The notes beneath the pieces were generated by a model. The model was given only the letters and a program-made list of their open reading frames with translations. It was not told the origin of the DNA and ran no database searches. From Streptomyces noursei (GTDB lineage Bacteria > Actinomycetota > Actinomycetes > Streptomycetales > Streptomycetaceae), in contig NZ_CP070326.1 of NCBI RefSeq assembly GCF_016917755.1, forward strand, positions 3,720,001-3,784,000: a stretch of 64,000 nt of DNA, written 5' to 3'. Position numbers and translations under genes: made by a program. Positions 25,039-34,009 of this stretch are shown one piece after another. Numbering within the stretch: position 1 is the stretch's first letter; each line of letters opens with the position of its first letter.

Positions 25039-26333
25039 AGGAGCGTTCCTCCTCCGGGGGCGCCCGCCAGGAACTTCGGGCGGGGGGTCATCCGGGCGTG
25101 CTCGGCGGCCGCCGCTCGTGCTTCGGCCGGTGTGGTCAGGTGGGATCGGCCGCGCATCCAGCCGCCGGTATCGCCGGTGGTGACGGCGACTCCTTGTTCG
25201 GTTTCGCCGATGGACTGCGCGACGACCACGGCGTCCTTGTTGAGGTCGCCGAGTGTCATCTCGGCGGTGCCGGGGTCGTTGACCCGGTGGCAGATCCGGC
25301 CGCTGAGCTGAGCCCGCAGCGCGGTGACCCCGGGGCCGAGGTCCGAGCCGACACGTTGGCCGGCGACGACCAGGTGGAGGCCGAGGGCCGCGCCGAGTTG
25401 GGCTACGCGCAGAAGGTAGGTGGTGCACTCTTCCGCTTCGGCGCGCTGTTCCTTGCTGCCGTTGGTCAGGTACAGCTCGGCCAGCTCATCGACGATCACG
25501 ACGACCGGGACCGGCCGCGCTTGCTCGGGTAGCTCCCAGATCGAACGGGCCCCCGCGAAACGGCACTTGGCCATGCGGTCCTGCATTTCGGTGACCAGCC
25601 GCGCCAGCACGGCGACCGCCTCACTGCGGCAGGTGGCCAGAGCCGAGAGCCGCATTTCCAGCAGACCCAGCTCCATGCCGCCCTTGCAGTCGATCCCGAC
25701 CACGGCGACCGGTTGCGGAGCAAGCTCGGTAACCAGCCGCGCCAGCAGCGTGGACTTCCCCGATTGCGTCGCACCGACGATCAGCCAGTGAGGCACCCGC
25801 CGGAAGTCCATCACCCAGGAACGGCCCGACTCCAGCGCACCGACGATCGCTGACAGCAGTTCCCCAGCCCCCGGCGCGGGGCGGGCGGTGTTCTCCAATG
25901 GGTCCCTGGCTGTTGCGGTGATCAGTACGACGCCGCGTTCGGGGGAGACGACGCGTACGGAGTGGACGCGCCAGGCGTGGGCGAAGGCGTCGGACGAGGC
26001 GAGGAAGGGTGCCGGCGTCTGCCCCGGGTGCAGCCGGACCTGCACCTCCAGTCCGTACGGTGTGGCGCGGGGGAAGGAGATGCGCGGGGTGCGGGTGCGC
26101 AGTGGTTCGCCTTTGACTTCCAGGTCGCCCAGGACGCGCCGGTTGGGTTTGTGGGAGACGGTCAGGCCATTGAGGTAGGCGACCCGGCGCCAGGTGAACG
26201 CCACGCGCAGCGCGGTGAGCGGGTAGCCGACGAGGTACCAGTGCCATTCCGGCCGCCGCCGTTGCAGCTCGTTGCGGAAGACCAGGGCCCAGATCACCAG
26301 CGCGAGCACGCAGGTGAATAGGAGCATTCCCAT
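25035..26333 (-). CDS. TraSA-type FtsK/SpoIIIE DNA translocase
   Basis: 432 residues from ATG (MGMLLFTCVLALVIW). An N-terminal transmembrane helix is followed by Walker A GATQSGKST near 188 and Walker B VVIVDELAELYL near 281. Such proteins move double-stranded element DNA between hyphae in mycelial conjugation. The start overlaps the upstream stop as TGATG, with AAGGGCGG before it. The stop overlaps the next gene by 4 nt. A key transfer gene, probably repressed by the GntR protein encoded divergently. Confidence 0.93.
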   Translation of the reverse strand: MGMLLFTCVLALVIWALVFRNELQRRRPEWHWYLVGYPLTALRVAFTWRRVAYLNGLTVSHKPNRRVLGDLEVKGEPLRTRTPRISFPRATPYGLEVQVRLHPGQTPAPFLASSDAFAHAWRVHSVRVVSPERGVVLITATARDPLENTARPAPGAGELLSAIVGALESGRSWVMDFRRVPHWLIVGATQSGKSTLLARLVTELAPQPVAVVGIDCKGGMELGLLEMRLSALATCRSEAVAVLARLVTEMQDRMAKCRFAGARSIWELPEQARPVPVVVIVDELAELYLTNGSKEQRAEAEECTTYLLRVAQLGAALGLHLVVAGQRVGSDLGPGVTALRAQLSGRICHRVNDPGTAEMTLGDLNKDAVVVAQSIGETEQGVAVTTGDTGGWMRGRSHLTTPAEARAAAAEHARMTPRPKFLAGAPGGGTLL

Positions 26334-26695
26334 CAGGCACCGCCGCCCTTGCCGGCAGCACCGGCAGACGTAGTAGACGGGGCGGGCGCGGGGGTGATGG
26401 CGGCGGCGCGGAAGCTGATGCCGTGTCGGTCTCCCATGGCCCACGCGAAGGCTTCCATGCCGGTCACGCGCACTTCGGTGCCTTCCGCAATGCCCTTGGG
26501 TTCGCCGGGAACCGCGATCTCGATCACCGAGACCCGGCGCCCCTGTTGACGCACCGTCACGCCGACGGTGTAGATGGTGTTGCCGTCCCGGTCCTTCTTG
26601 ACCTGCTTGGTTTCGAAGTCCGCGATCTTCGGTTCAGGGGCGACCGCGCAGCGCAGTACGCCGAGCCGAGAGGTGTCCACAGGAATGGACTGCAT
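26333..26695 (-). CDS. Conserved AICE protein upstream of the transfer ATPase
   Basis: 120 residues, ATG start with AAGGAGG 10 nt upstream. Beta-rich (TIYTVGVTVRQQGRRVSVIEIAV) with a Pro/Ala/Gly-rich tail, consistent with a small OB-like or single-strand-DNA-binding fold, though no signature is certain. First gene of the leftward transfer operon and coupled to the ATPase gene by TGATG. Its promoter faces the operator region at 26736-26821. Confidence 0.75.
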   Translation of the reverse strand: MQSIPVDTSRLGVLRCAVAPEPKIADFETKQVKKDRDGNTIYTVGVTVRQQGRRVSVIEIAVPGEPKGIAEGTEVRVTGMEAFAWAMGDRHGISFRAAAITPAPAPSTTSAGAAGKGGGA

Positions 26696-26735
26696 GAGTG
26701 GTGGCCTCCTTGGCCATGCCGAGACGAGACGTCAT

Positions 26736-26821
26736 GTGACGTCACTCGTGCTTACGAGTTGCCATCCACTATGCATGCCTTGACCCGCCCAGGCAAGAAC
26801 TTATGCTTACGAGTGACGTCA
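26736..26821. promoter_or_regulatory. Operator cluster between the transfer operon and gntR
   Basis: GTGACGTCAC (26736-26745) is a perfect palindrome. ACTCGT-GCTT-ACGAGT (26744-26759) is an inverted repeat. GCTTACGAGTGACGTCA recurs in part at 26805-26821, so the elements GCTTACGAGT and TGACGTCA each occur twice. Dyads of this size between divergent transfer and korSA-like genes suit binding by the GntR protein. The right set overlaps the -10 of gntR. Confidence 0.75.
26780..26807 (+). promoter_or_regulatory. Predicted gntR promoter
   Basis: TTGACC (26780-26785) and TATGCT (26802-26807) are separated by 16 nt, close to the housekeeping consensus. The -10 lies against the second operator copy, consistent with autorepression. 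Confidence 0.6.
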
Positions 26822-26866
26822 GATAACGTCATGCCAGCCGACAACAGGTGATGAGGAGACCCCGAC

Positions 26867-27637
26867 ATGGGAGAGATCCAGCGCCCCGGAGCGCTCTACC
26901 AGCAGGTCGCCGCCGAGATCCGAAGCGGCATCACCGCGGGTGAGTACAAGCCGGGAGCCCTACTCCCCTCCGAGTCCCAGCTCATCGAGCGATACGGCGT
27001 CAGCCGCCCGACCGTGCGCAAGGCCATCGACGCGCTTCGCACCGAAGGGCTCATCGAGGTGATCCACGGCAAGGGGAGCTACGTGCGCGCGGTGCCCGCC
27101 CCGGCGGTCAGCATCGAACGGACCATCACCCGCAGCGGCGAGACCTTCCGCACCGGCCACCACGACTGGCAGCAGATCGAGGCCCCTACCATCCACCGGA
27201 CGACGGCCACAGCGACCACGGGCCCGCTGCTCGGACTCGCCGAAGGGGACGCCCTCTTTGCTGTCGATCGCCTGCTGTCCGACGCGCACACCGACACCCG
27301 CGCCCTGCACCGTGTGCTCATCCCGTTCGCCACCGCCGACCAGGCCGAGGAGCTTGCCGAAGCCCCGGACGCGGAACCCGAGCAGATCTACGCCCTTCTC
27401 ACCGCGGCCGGGCACGAGCTCACATGGGACGAGATCGTGAGCGCCCGTATGCCGTTGCCCGACGAGCGCGACGCGCTTCGGGTCCCCGACGTGACCCCGA
27501 TCCTGCTCGCCTCACGTCTGACCCGCGGTACCGACCGGCGCCCCTTGCTCCTCGAAGAGCTGCGCACCGGCGCCGACCGTGCCCAACTCGCCTACCACAT
27601 CGCTGCCGACAGCCCCCGCACTCTCCACGCCGTCTAA
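26867..27637 (+). CDS. GntR/HutC-family regulator, KorSA-like
   Basis: 256 residues, ATG start with GAGGAGA about 8 nt upstream. An N-terminal winged helix (about 8-74: LYQQVAAEIRSGITAGEYKPG, then SESQLIERYGVSRPTVRKAI) precedes a UTRA-type effector domain. In AICEs, KorSA-type proteins repress transfer and their own gene. Divergent from the transfer operon, with operators between. A ligand is not predictable. Confidence 0.88.
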   Translation: MGEIQRPGALYQQVAAEIRSGITAGEYKPGALLPSESQLIERYGVSRPTVRKAIDALRTEGLIEVIHGKGSYVRAVPAPAVSIERTITRSGETFRTGHHDWQQIEAPTIHRTTATATTGPLLGLAEGDALFAVDRLLSDAHTDTRALHRVLIPFATADQAEELAEAPDAEPEQIYALLTAAGHELTWDEIVSARMPLPDERDALRVPDVTPILLASRLTRGTDRRPLLLEELRTGADRAQLAYHIAADSPRTLHAV

Positions 27638-28071
27638 AGCCTGCCGTCCGGCGACTGTCGAAACCTGGCTTCACTTACTCAAGGGCGCGCCCCTGGCGCG
27701 CCGGGCGGTCCGGCCGCCCCGCCGGGCTGCGGCCTGGCGGCCGGTCCCGGCGGACGCCCACCACCCGCACCACCGCAGCCCGCCCGAGCACCCGCCAGCG
27801 GACAACCGCCGTACGGGGCCGGGGCGTTGTGGCTGGGGCCGCCGGCCGTGGAGACTTTAGGCAGCCACCACGGGGCGAGCCTCTAAGAACAGGGGGCCGA
27901 TCGGGCCATTGCGGGCAGGCAAGGAGCCAGCCCGATCGCGGCCAGCGTAAGGCCCCCTGTTCTCTCGCCCCGTGGCAGCTCCCGCCCAAAGTCTCCACGA
28001 CCGCCGGCGCTTCACAGCGCGCCACCCAGGCACCGCGCCTCCCACACCGGCCCCCACCCCGCCTTGCATCA
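27638..28071. other. Noncoding region of the element, 434 nt
   Basis: No credible gene. The right half is taken up by the large inverted repeat at 27847-27999. The left half is GC-rich spacer after gntR. Confidence 0.6.
27847..27999. repeat. Large interrupted inverted repeat (possible replication origin or structured RNA)
   Basis: Nested perfect arms: 12 bp (27847-27858 with 27988-27999), 12 bp (27868-27879 with 27964-27975), 13 bp (27886-27898 with 27951-27963) and 8 bp (27899-27906 with 27930-27937). The loops between arms are asymmetric. The structure is noncoding and much larger than a terminator. It recalls minus-strand origins such as sti of pIJ101, or a structured RNA. The role is inference. 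Confidence 0.7.
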
Positions 28072-28344
28072 CTAGGCAGCCGCCACACGCGCCAACTTGG
28101 CCACCTCCCGCGCGGTCGCGGGCGACAACTCCAGCCTCACCACACCGGAACCGTCAGCGGCCGAGACCGCCCGGAGCTTCGCCGCCGCCACATCCACACC
28201 AGCCTCCGCAAGCGCGTCGCCCAGCTCTGCCGCCGCCCGTGTCGCGTCACGCCAGCCGGTCAGGTAGTCCACACCACGTACCCACAGCAGCGCGTCAGGG
28301 TCCAGGCCATCCGCATCAAAGCCATCTCCCCCGATATCGCACAT
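28072..28344 (-). CDS. Hypothetical AICE protein
   Basis: 90 residues from ATG (MCDIGGDGFDADGLDPDALL), with AAAGGG about 10 nt upstream. Acidic N-terminus, then helical (WRDATRAAAELGDALAEAG), ending in SPATAREVAKLARVAAA. No recognised domain. Lies between the large inverted repeat and a pair of hairpins. Confidence 0.65.
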   Translation of the reverse strand: MCDIGGDGFDADGLDPDALLWVRGVDYLTGWRDATRAAAELGDALAEAGVDVAAAKLRAVSAADGSGVVRLELSPATAREVAKLARVAAA

Positions 28345-28420
28345 ATCGTCACGTCCCTTTCCCGGCCCAGTGGCTGAGCAGCACATTCGCCGAGCCCGCC
28401 GTATGAACCCACGACGACGG

Positions 28421-28503
28421 CCCCGGTACCATCGGCACCGGGGTTCGCCAGCGTGGGCCCCAGCCGGACCACCCCCGCCCGGCCAGGTAGAGGGGTGGTC
28501 CGG
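28421..28503 (-). terminator. Two tandem hairpins upstream of the 90-residue gene
   Basis: CCCCGGT (28421-28427) pairs with ACCGGGG (28437-28443). CCGGACCACCCC (28464-28475) pairs perfectly with GGGGTGGTCCGG (28492-28503), loop 16 nt. They follow the HTH gene on the minus strand, so they likely end the 29758-28568 operon. Confidence 0.65.
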
Positions 28504-28567
28504 TATGACGTCTTCAGTTGTCATGCGCGGAGTGGACGCCAGCCTCAGAAGGGCCGGCACGTTCCCG

Positions 28568-28873
28568 TCAGCGTCTCGCTGCCGATCTCAGCCGCAGCAC
28601 CGTCCGATACAAGGTGTTGGGCTTGATCCCGAACTTCTCCGCGATCTCGTGATGCATCAAGCCGTCAGAGCGCAGCCGTTCGTACTCCGTCGCCGCCCTG
28701 CGCGATGCCGAGTTCGCTCCTCGGAGCGGAACCTGATGACGCCGCAGCAGGTCGTAGAGTGCCCACGTCGAGATCTCGAACCGGTCCAGCAGCCGCTTCA
28801 CGGCCAGGCCCTCGTTGTACAGCGCGATGATCTCCGCCGCCCGCTTCTGGTGCTTGTGCTCGTCAGCAGTCAT
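28568..28873 (-). CDS. Small helix-turn-helix protein of the element
   Basis: 101 residues from ATG (MTADEHKHQKRAAEIIALYN), with GGAAGGG upstream. Two HTH-like units are visible: YNEGLAVKRLLDRFEISTWAL with LYDLLRRHQV, and YERLRSDGLMHHEIAEKFGI with NTLYRTVLRL. Its start overlaps the stop of the upstream gene as TGATG. A candidate element regulator or directionality factor, by size only. Confidence 0.7.
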   Translation of the reverse strand: MTADEHKHQKRAAEIIALYNEGLAVKRLLDRFEISTWALYDLLRRHQVPLRGANSASRRAATEYERLRSDGLMHHEIAEKFGIKPNTLYRTVLRLRSAARR

Positions 28874-29109
28874 CAACGAGGCCCTTCCGCGAGGGAAGCC
28901 CGAAAGAACGTGGTGACCGTGCCCCGGAATTCGGTGTGTCCCGTACGCTTCGCGTGCCGCAGACACCAGACGTCCGGCCCGTCAGCCGTGACCGCAGCAC
29001 CGGACGTCTGACCGCAGGACATGCACTGGTGCTTGTAGATCGACCCGCTGTCCGAGGTGCCCACGTCCAGGTCCCAGTCCGCGATCCGCCACACAGAGAC
29101 GGCGTCCAT
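28873..29109 (-). CDS. Small zinc-binding-type protein of the element
   Basis: 78 residues from ATG (a GTG one codon earlier is possible). The middle has CMSCG and then WCLRHAKRTGHT, giving a probable Cys/His zinc site. I recall a similar Streptomyces family labelled DUF7848. The start overlaps the preceding stop (TGATG) and the stop overlaps the following ATG. Confidence 0.7.
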   Translation of the reverse strand: MDAVSVWRIADWDLDVGTSDSGSIYKHQCMSCGQTSGAAVTADGPDVWCLRHAKRTGHTEFRGTVTTFFRASLAEGPR

Positions 29110-29312
29110 CACCGCAACCTCCGTCCATCACGGCACACGGCCAGCTCTTCGCCTGCGTCGAAGCGGAGCGATGGCCCGTCCTTGAAGGTCATCACGACCA
29201 GAGGGCGCCCCGACGAACGAACGCCAGACCGGACACCCTTAACCTCTCGCCACCGGCCGCCGACACACACCACGTCGCCACCGCGCACCTTCAACACCGA
29301 CAACCGCGCCAT
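29109..29312 (-). CDS. Small beta-rich hypothetical protein of the element
   Basis: 67 residues from ATG (MARLSVLKVRGGDVVCVGGR); a GTG one codon earlier is possible. The strands VVCVGGRWREV, PLVVMTFKDGPSLRF and EELAVCRDGRR suggest an SH3-like barrel. Overlaps genes at both ends. No function recognised. Confidence 0.65.
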   Translation of the reverse strand: MARLSVLKVRGGDVVCVGGRWREVKGVRSGVRSSGRPLVVMTFKDGPSLRFDAGEELAVCRDGRRLR

Positions 29313-29758
29313 CACGCATCACCTCCGCCGGGGACCGCGATAACGGCCCACACTGCCTTCCCGATCCCGCCGTCCCGCACTTCCGTCCCCCAGCAGGCAG
29401 CCAGCGCGGCGACGATCGTCAGCCCCCGCCCGCCGTAGGCATCAGGGGTACGCGGCTGCGGCCAGTTGTCGGCAGCGTCGTGCACCTCGATACGGATGCC
29501 TTGTGGCTCCCGGGAATACCGCGTTTCGATCTCCCGGCCGCGGGAGACCTGAGCGTGGCGTACGGCGTTGGTCAGCAGCTCGGACAGCACCAGCAGGGCA
29601 TCGTCGGCCACCATGGCCAGGCCCCAACGGTCAAGTACATTGCGCAGCTCGGCACGTGCCAGTGCGACGCAGCACGGATGCCGAACCCAGCGGCTCACCA
29701 CTGGCCGGCCCCCGGCCCCGGCTGTGCCTTTTCGGGCGACTGTCGCCCTACGATTCAC
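29312..29758 (-). CDS. GHKL ATPase-fold (anti-sigma-like) protein
   Basis: 148 residues, GTG start. The ATP-binding signatures of the HATPase_c_2/RsbW-like group are present: the N-box SELLTNAVRH near 60-70, EVHDAADN and GGRGLTIV. Streptomyces has many such kinases, usually acting with BldD- or XRE-type partners or sigma factors. First gene of a chain of four overlapping genes. The XRE gene upstream is separated by a terminator. Confidence 0.85.
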   Translation of the reverse strand: MNRRATVARKGTAGAGGRPVVSRWVRHPCCVALARAELRNVLDRWGLAMVADDALLVLSELLTNAVRHAQVSRGREIETRYSREPQGIRIEVHDAADNWPQPRTPDAYGGRGLTIVAALAACWGTEVRDGGIGKAVWAVIAVPGGGDA

Positions 29759-29825
29759 CGTCGCTCACCGCCTTCCAGACGCCTACGGGACGTCGAACGG
29801 TGAGAAGGTAGGCCCTCAAACACGA

Positions 29826-29852
29826 GCGGACCCGGAAGAAAATTCCGGGTCC
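29826..29852 (-). terminator. Terminator after the XRE regulator gene
   Basis: CGGACCCGGAA pairs perfectly with TTCCGGGTCCG around a GAAAA loop, 24 nt past the XRE stop. Ends leftward transcription before the next operon. Confidence 0.75.
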
Positions 29853-29876
29853 GTCAGATTTGTTGCCGGGGTCGCG

Positions 29877-31088
29877 CTACTCGATCGCCCCGAGGGCAAC
29901 GGCGAGTTGCTGCGCGTCCCGGCGCCGCGTGCGCTTGTGCAGCCGTCGCGCCAGGTCCCGCGCGAACTCGTGCGCCCTCATCTGCTCCGGCGCGGTCGTG
30001 TAGGCCCGCTTCAGATTGTCCACCGCGTCATCGGTCTGGCCCACTTCGCCGTAGGCCCGAGCTACATCCAGTCGTAGCCGGGCCCTTCGCTCCTTGGGAA
30101 GCCCCACCGCCCGCACCGTGGGTGCTATGTCGACAGCCCGTTGGTAGTTCTCGAACTCAAGGGCAGTCGCAAGTCGATGGATACCCACGTTGGCCGGACC
30201 GAAGGCGGTCCACATTTCGTTGCCGTCGGCGCCCAGACGCTTGGCCGCTTCGTCCGCCTTGCCGATCATGTACTTGGTCAGCTCACGATTCCTCATCCGA
30301 GCGGCAGCAATAGAGCCGTTGAGGAACAACGTGCCGTACAGGGAGAGCGCCACCGGGGAGGACAGCCACCAGCCGCGTTCCAGGTCATCGGCACTGTCCA
30401 GAGTGCTCTTCACCGCTTCCGCCGCCAGATTGGCCCCGAGCTGCACATGGGCGATCCCCCGCCTCAAAGACAGGATGGCGGCGGTGTCACCCGACTCCAG
30501 TGCCGCGATCTCACCTTGGTCTGCGGCCGTCCACGCCAGGTTGGTCTCGCCTAGCTTCCTCAGCAGCGCCGCCGCCACGTGGCACGCCAGCGCGAACAGT
30601 CGCTGTGCCTCACGGCGCTCATCTCCCGACGGCCCCTCGTTCATCGCAGACCGCGCGTCAGCCAGCAAGCGGGGGAGCCGGTCCGCCAGAGCGGCGAACT
30701 CACCAGCCTGGTACAGCTCCCAGGCGGTGCCTACCTCCATCTCCAGGAGTTCCAGCCTCAGCGGCTCCCGCCCGGCGATCAAGGAACCGGCCAACCGCCG
30801 GGACTGCATGAGCGCGGCCCGGATGGCGGGCACGCTAGCCGCGAACCCTTCGCTGTCCTCCAGCAGCACCGGCGTTCCTTGCAGGTCCTCAAGGTGGACC
30901 CGCAGCGCGTCAGCCAGGTCCGCCAGCATCTTGACGTTGTTAACAGGAATCCGACCGGACTCGACTCGGTACACCCAGTCCTCGGACCGCCCCAGCAGCT
31001 CACCGAGTTGCCGCTGCTGCATACCCCGGCGCTTCCGGTAGAACTTCACACGCTTGCCGAACTCAAGATGATCAGTCATGCCACGCAT
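29877..31088 (-). CDS. XRE-family regulator with TPR-like C-terminus
   Basis: About 403 residues from the ATG at 31088 (MRGMTDHLEFGKRVKFYRKR), chosen for GGGGAG 9 nt upstream. An ATG three codons later is an alternative. An HTH spans about 10-60 (GMQQRQLGELLGRSEDWVYR), followed by roughly 300 helical residues resembling TPR repeats. Such proteins in Streptomyces often sense small ligands or peptides, or pair with small ATPase-fold proteins. Divergent from the NUDIX gene. The coding sequence is visibly less GC-rich than the flanking host genes, as expected for the element. Confidence 0.85.
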   Translation of the reverse strand: MRGMTDHLEFGKRVKFYRKRRGMQQRQLGELLGRSEDWVYRVESGRIPVNNVKMLADLADALRVHLEDLQGTPVLLEDSEGFAASVPAIRAALMQSRRLAGSLIAGREPLRLELLEMEVGTAWELYQAGEFAALADRLPRLLADARSAMNEGPSGDERREAQRLFALACHVAAALLRKLGETNLAWTAADQGEIAALESGDTAAILSLRRGIAHVQLGANLAAEAVKSTLDSADDLERGWWLSSPVALSLYGTLFLNGSIAAARMRNRELTKYMIGKADEAAKRLGADGNEMWTAFGPANVGIHRLATALEFENYQRAVDIAPTVRAVGLPKERRARLRLDVARAYGEVGQTDDAVDNLKRAYTTAPEQMRAHEFARDLARRLHKRTRRRDAQQLAVALGAIE

Positions 31089-31198
31089 GGCCGCGCTCCC
31101 CTCGCTCTGCCCCACCGAGTGTCACACGACGTGCACAACGAATGACAGGGGCCGAGGCGTCTCACGCCCGCCAGGCGACGGCCGCTAGGGTCGGCGCC

Positions 31199-31675
31199 AT
31201 GGCCGAGAACGAGCACGAACGGCGCATGGCGACTCCTCGGATGGCAGCGGGCGCGCTGTTCTTCGACGACCAGGGCCAGGTCCTGTTGGTCAAACCGTCC
31301 TACAAGCCGAAGTGGGAGATCCCAGGCGGTTACATCGAACGTGGGGAATCGCCTCTGGCTGCATGTCGGCGAGAGGTCGAGGAAGAGCTAGGGATCACTC
31401 CCACCATCGGGGCATTGCTGGTCATCGACTGGGCCCCGAGCGAGGCAGAGGGTGACAAGGTCCTCTACGTGTTCGACGGTGGGCAACTGCACCCGAACGA
31501 GCTGGCCGGAATCAAGCTCGCGCCTGACGAGCTACTGGCCGCGGAGTTCCGTCCAGCAGACGACCTTGACGAGCTACTCATTCCCCGGCTTGCGCGCCGC
31601 GTAAAGGCAGCGATCACGGCCCGGGCCGAGGCGCGCCCCACGTACTTGGAACACGGTCAGTCGCCGACGCGATAG
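31199..31675 (+). CDS. NUDIX hydrolase, Pif-like
   Basis: 158 residues from the ATG at 31199, chosen because TAGGGT lies exactly 7 nt upstream (leaderless pattern). An earlier ATG at 31142 has no signal. The complete Nudix box GGYIERGESPLAACRREVEEELGI spans roughly residues 40-63. It would hydrolyse nucleoside-diphosphate-linked substrates. pSAM2 encodes a NUDIX-motif protein, Pif, giving immunity against incoming copies, so that role is plausible here. Confidence 0.88.
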   Translation: MAENEHERRMATPRMAAGALFFDDQGQVLLVKPSYKPKWEIPGGYIERGESPLAACRREVEEELGITPTIGALLVIDWAPSEAEGDKVLYVFDGGQLHPNELAGIKLAPDELLAAEFRPADDLDELLIPRLARRVKAAITARAEARPTYLEHGQSPTR

Positions 31676-31742
31676 CGAGGCCCCGTCGCTGGCGAACCCC
31701 CGCCATCGCTCCCCAGGAGCCCGTAGGACGAGCCGAGGCCCC

Positions 31743-31934
31743 TCAGACCCACTCCACCTCGGAGTGGACGTTCGAGGGGTCTCCCTGGGTCGGCAGAGGC
31801 GTTCTGGGCGCCTCTGCCGGCGCGACGGACCGCCGACGCTCTGAGGTGACGCCGAGCGCGCTCAGCACCTCGACCATCTCAGGCTCTGTGACATCAGTCA
31901 CAGCATCGGCGATCCGTCGTAAGGCGTCGCTCAC
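31743..31934 (-). CDS. Small element gene just after the radical-SAM stop
   Basis: 63 residues, GTG start one nt after the TGA of the radical-SAM gene (TGACGTG). Helical N-terminus (ALRRIADAVTDVTEPEMVEVLSALG), Pro/Arg-rich tail. No domain recognised. Because of the insertion it sits at the end of a host transcription unit, so expression may depend on the host gene. Possible directionality factor by size and position, but unproven. Confidence 0.55.
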   Translation of the reverse strand: MSDALRRIADAVTDVTEPEMVEVLSALGVTSERRRSVAPAEAPRTPLPTQGDPSNVHSEVEWV

Positions 31935-31935
31935 G

Positions 31936-33882
<1,947 letters not shown>

Positions 33883-34009
33883 CTCGAACCTTCGTGGACG
33901 GACAAGGGGCGACTCACAAGCGTAACCCGCTCGGAGTCACCCCTCGGCACGGCGATCTTGCTGCCGGCGCTCCGGCCTGCGCCGTCGAGCGGGCGGCGCG
34001 GGCCCCTGT

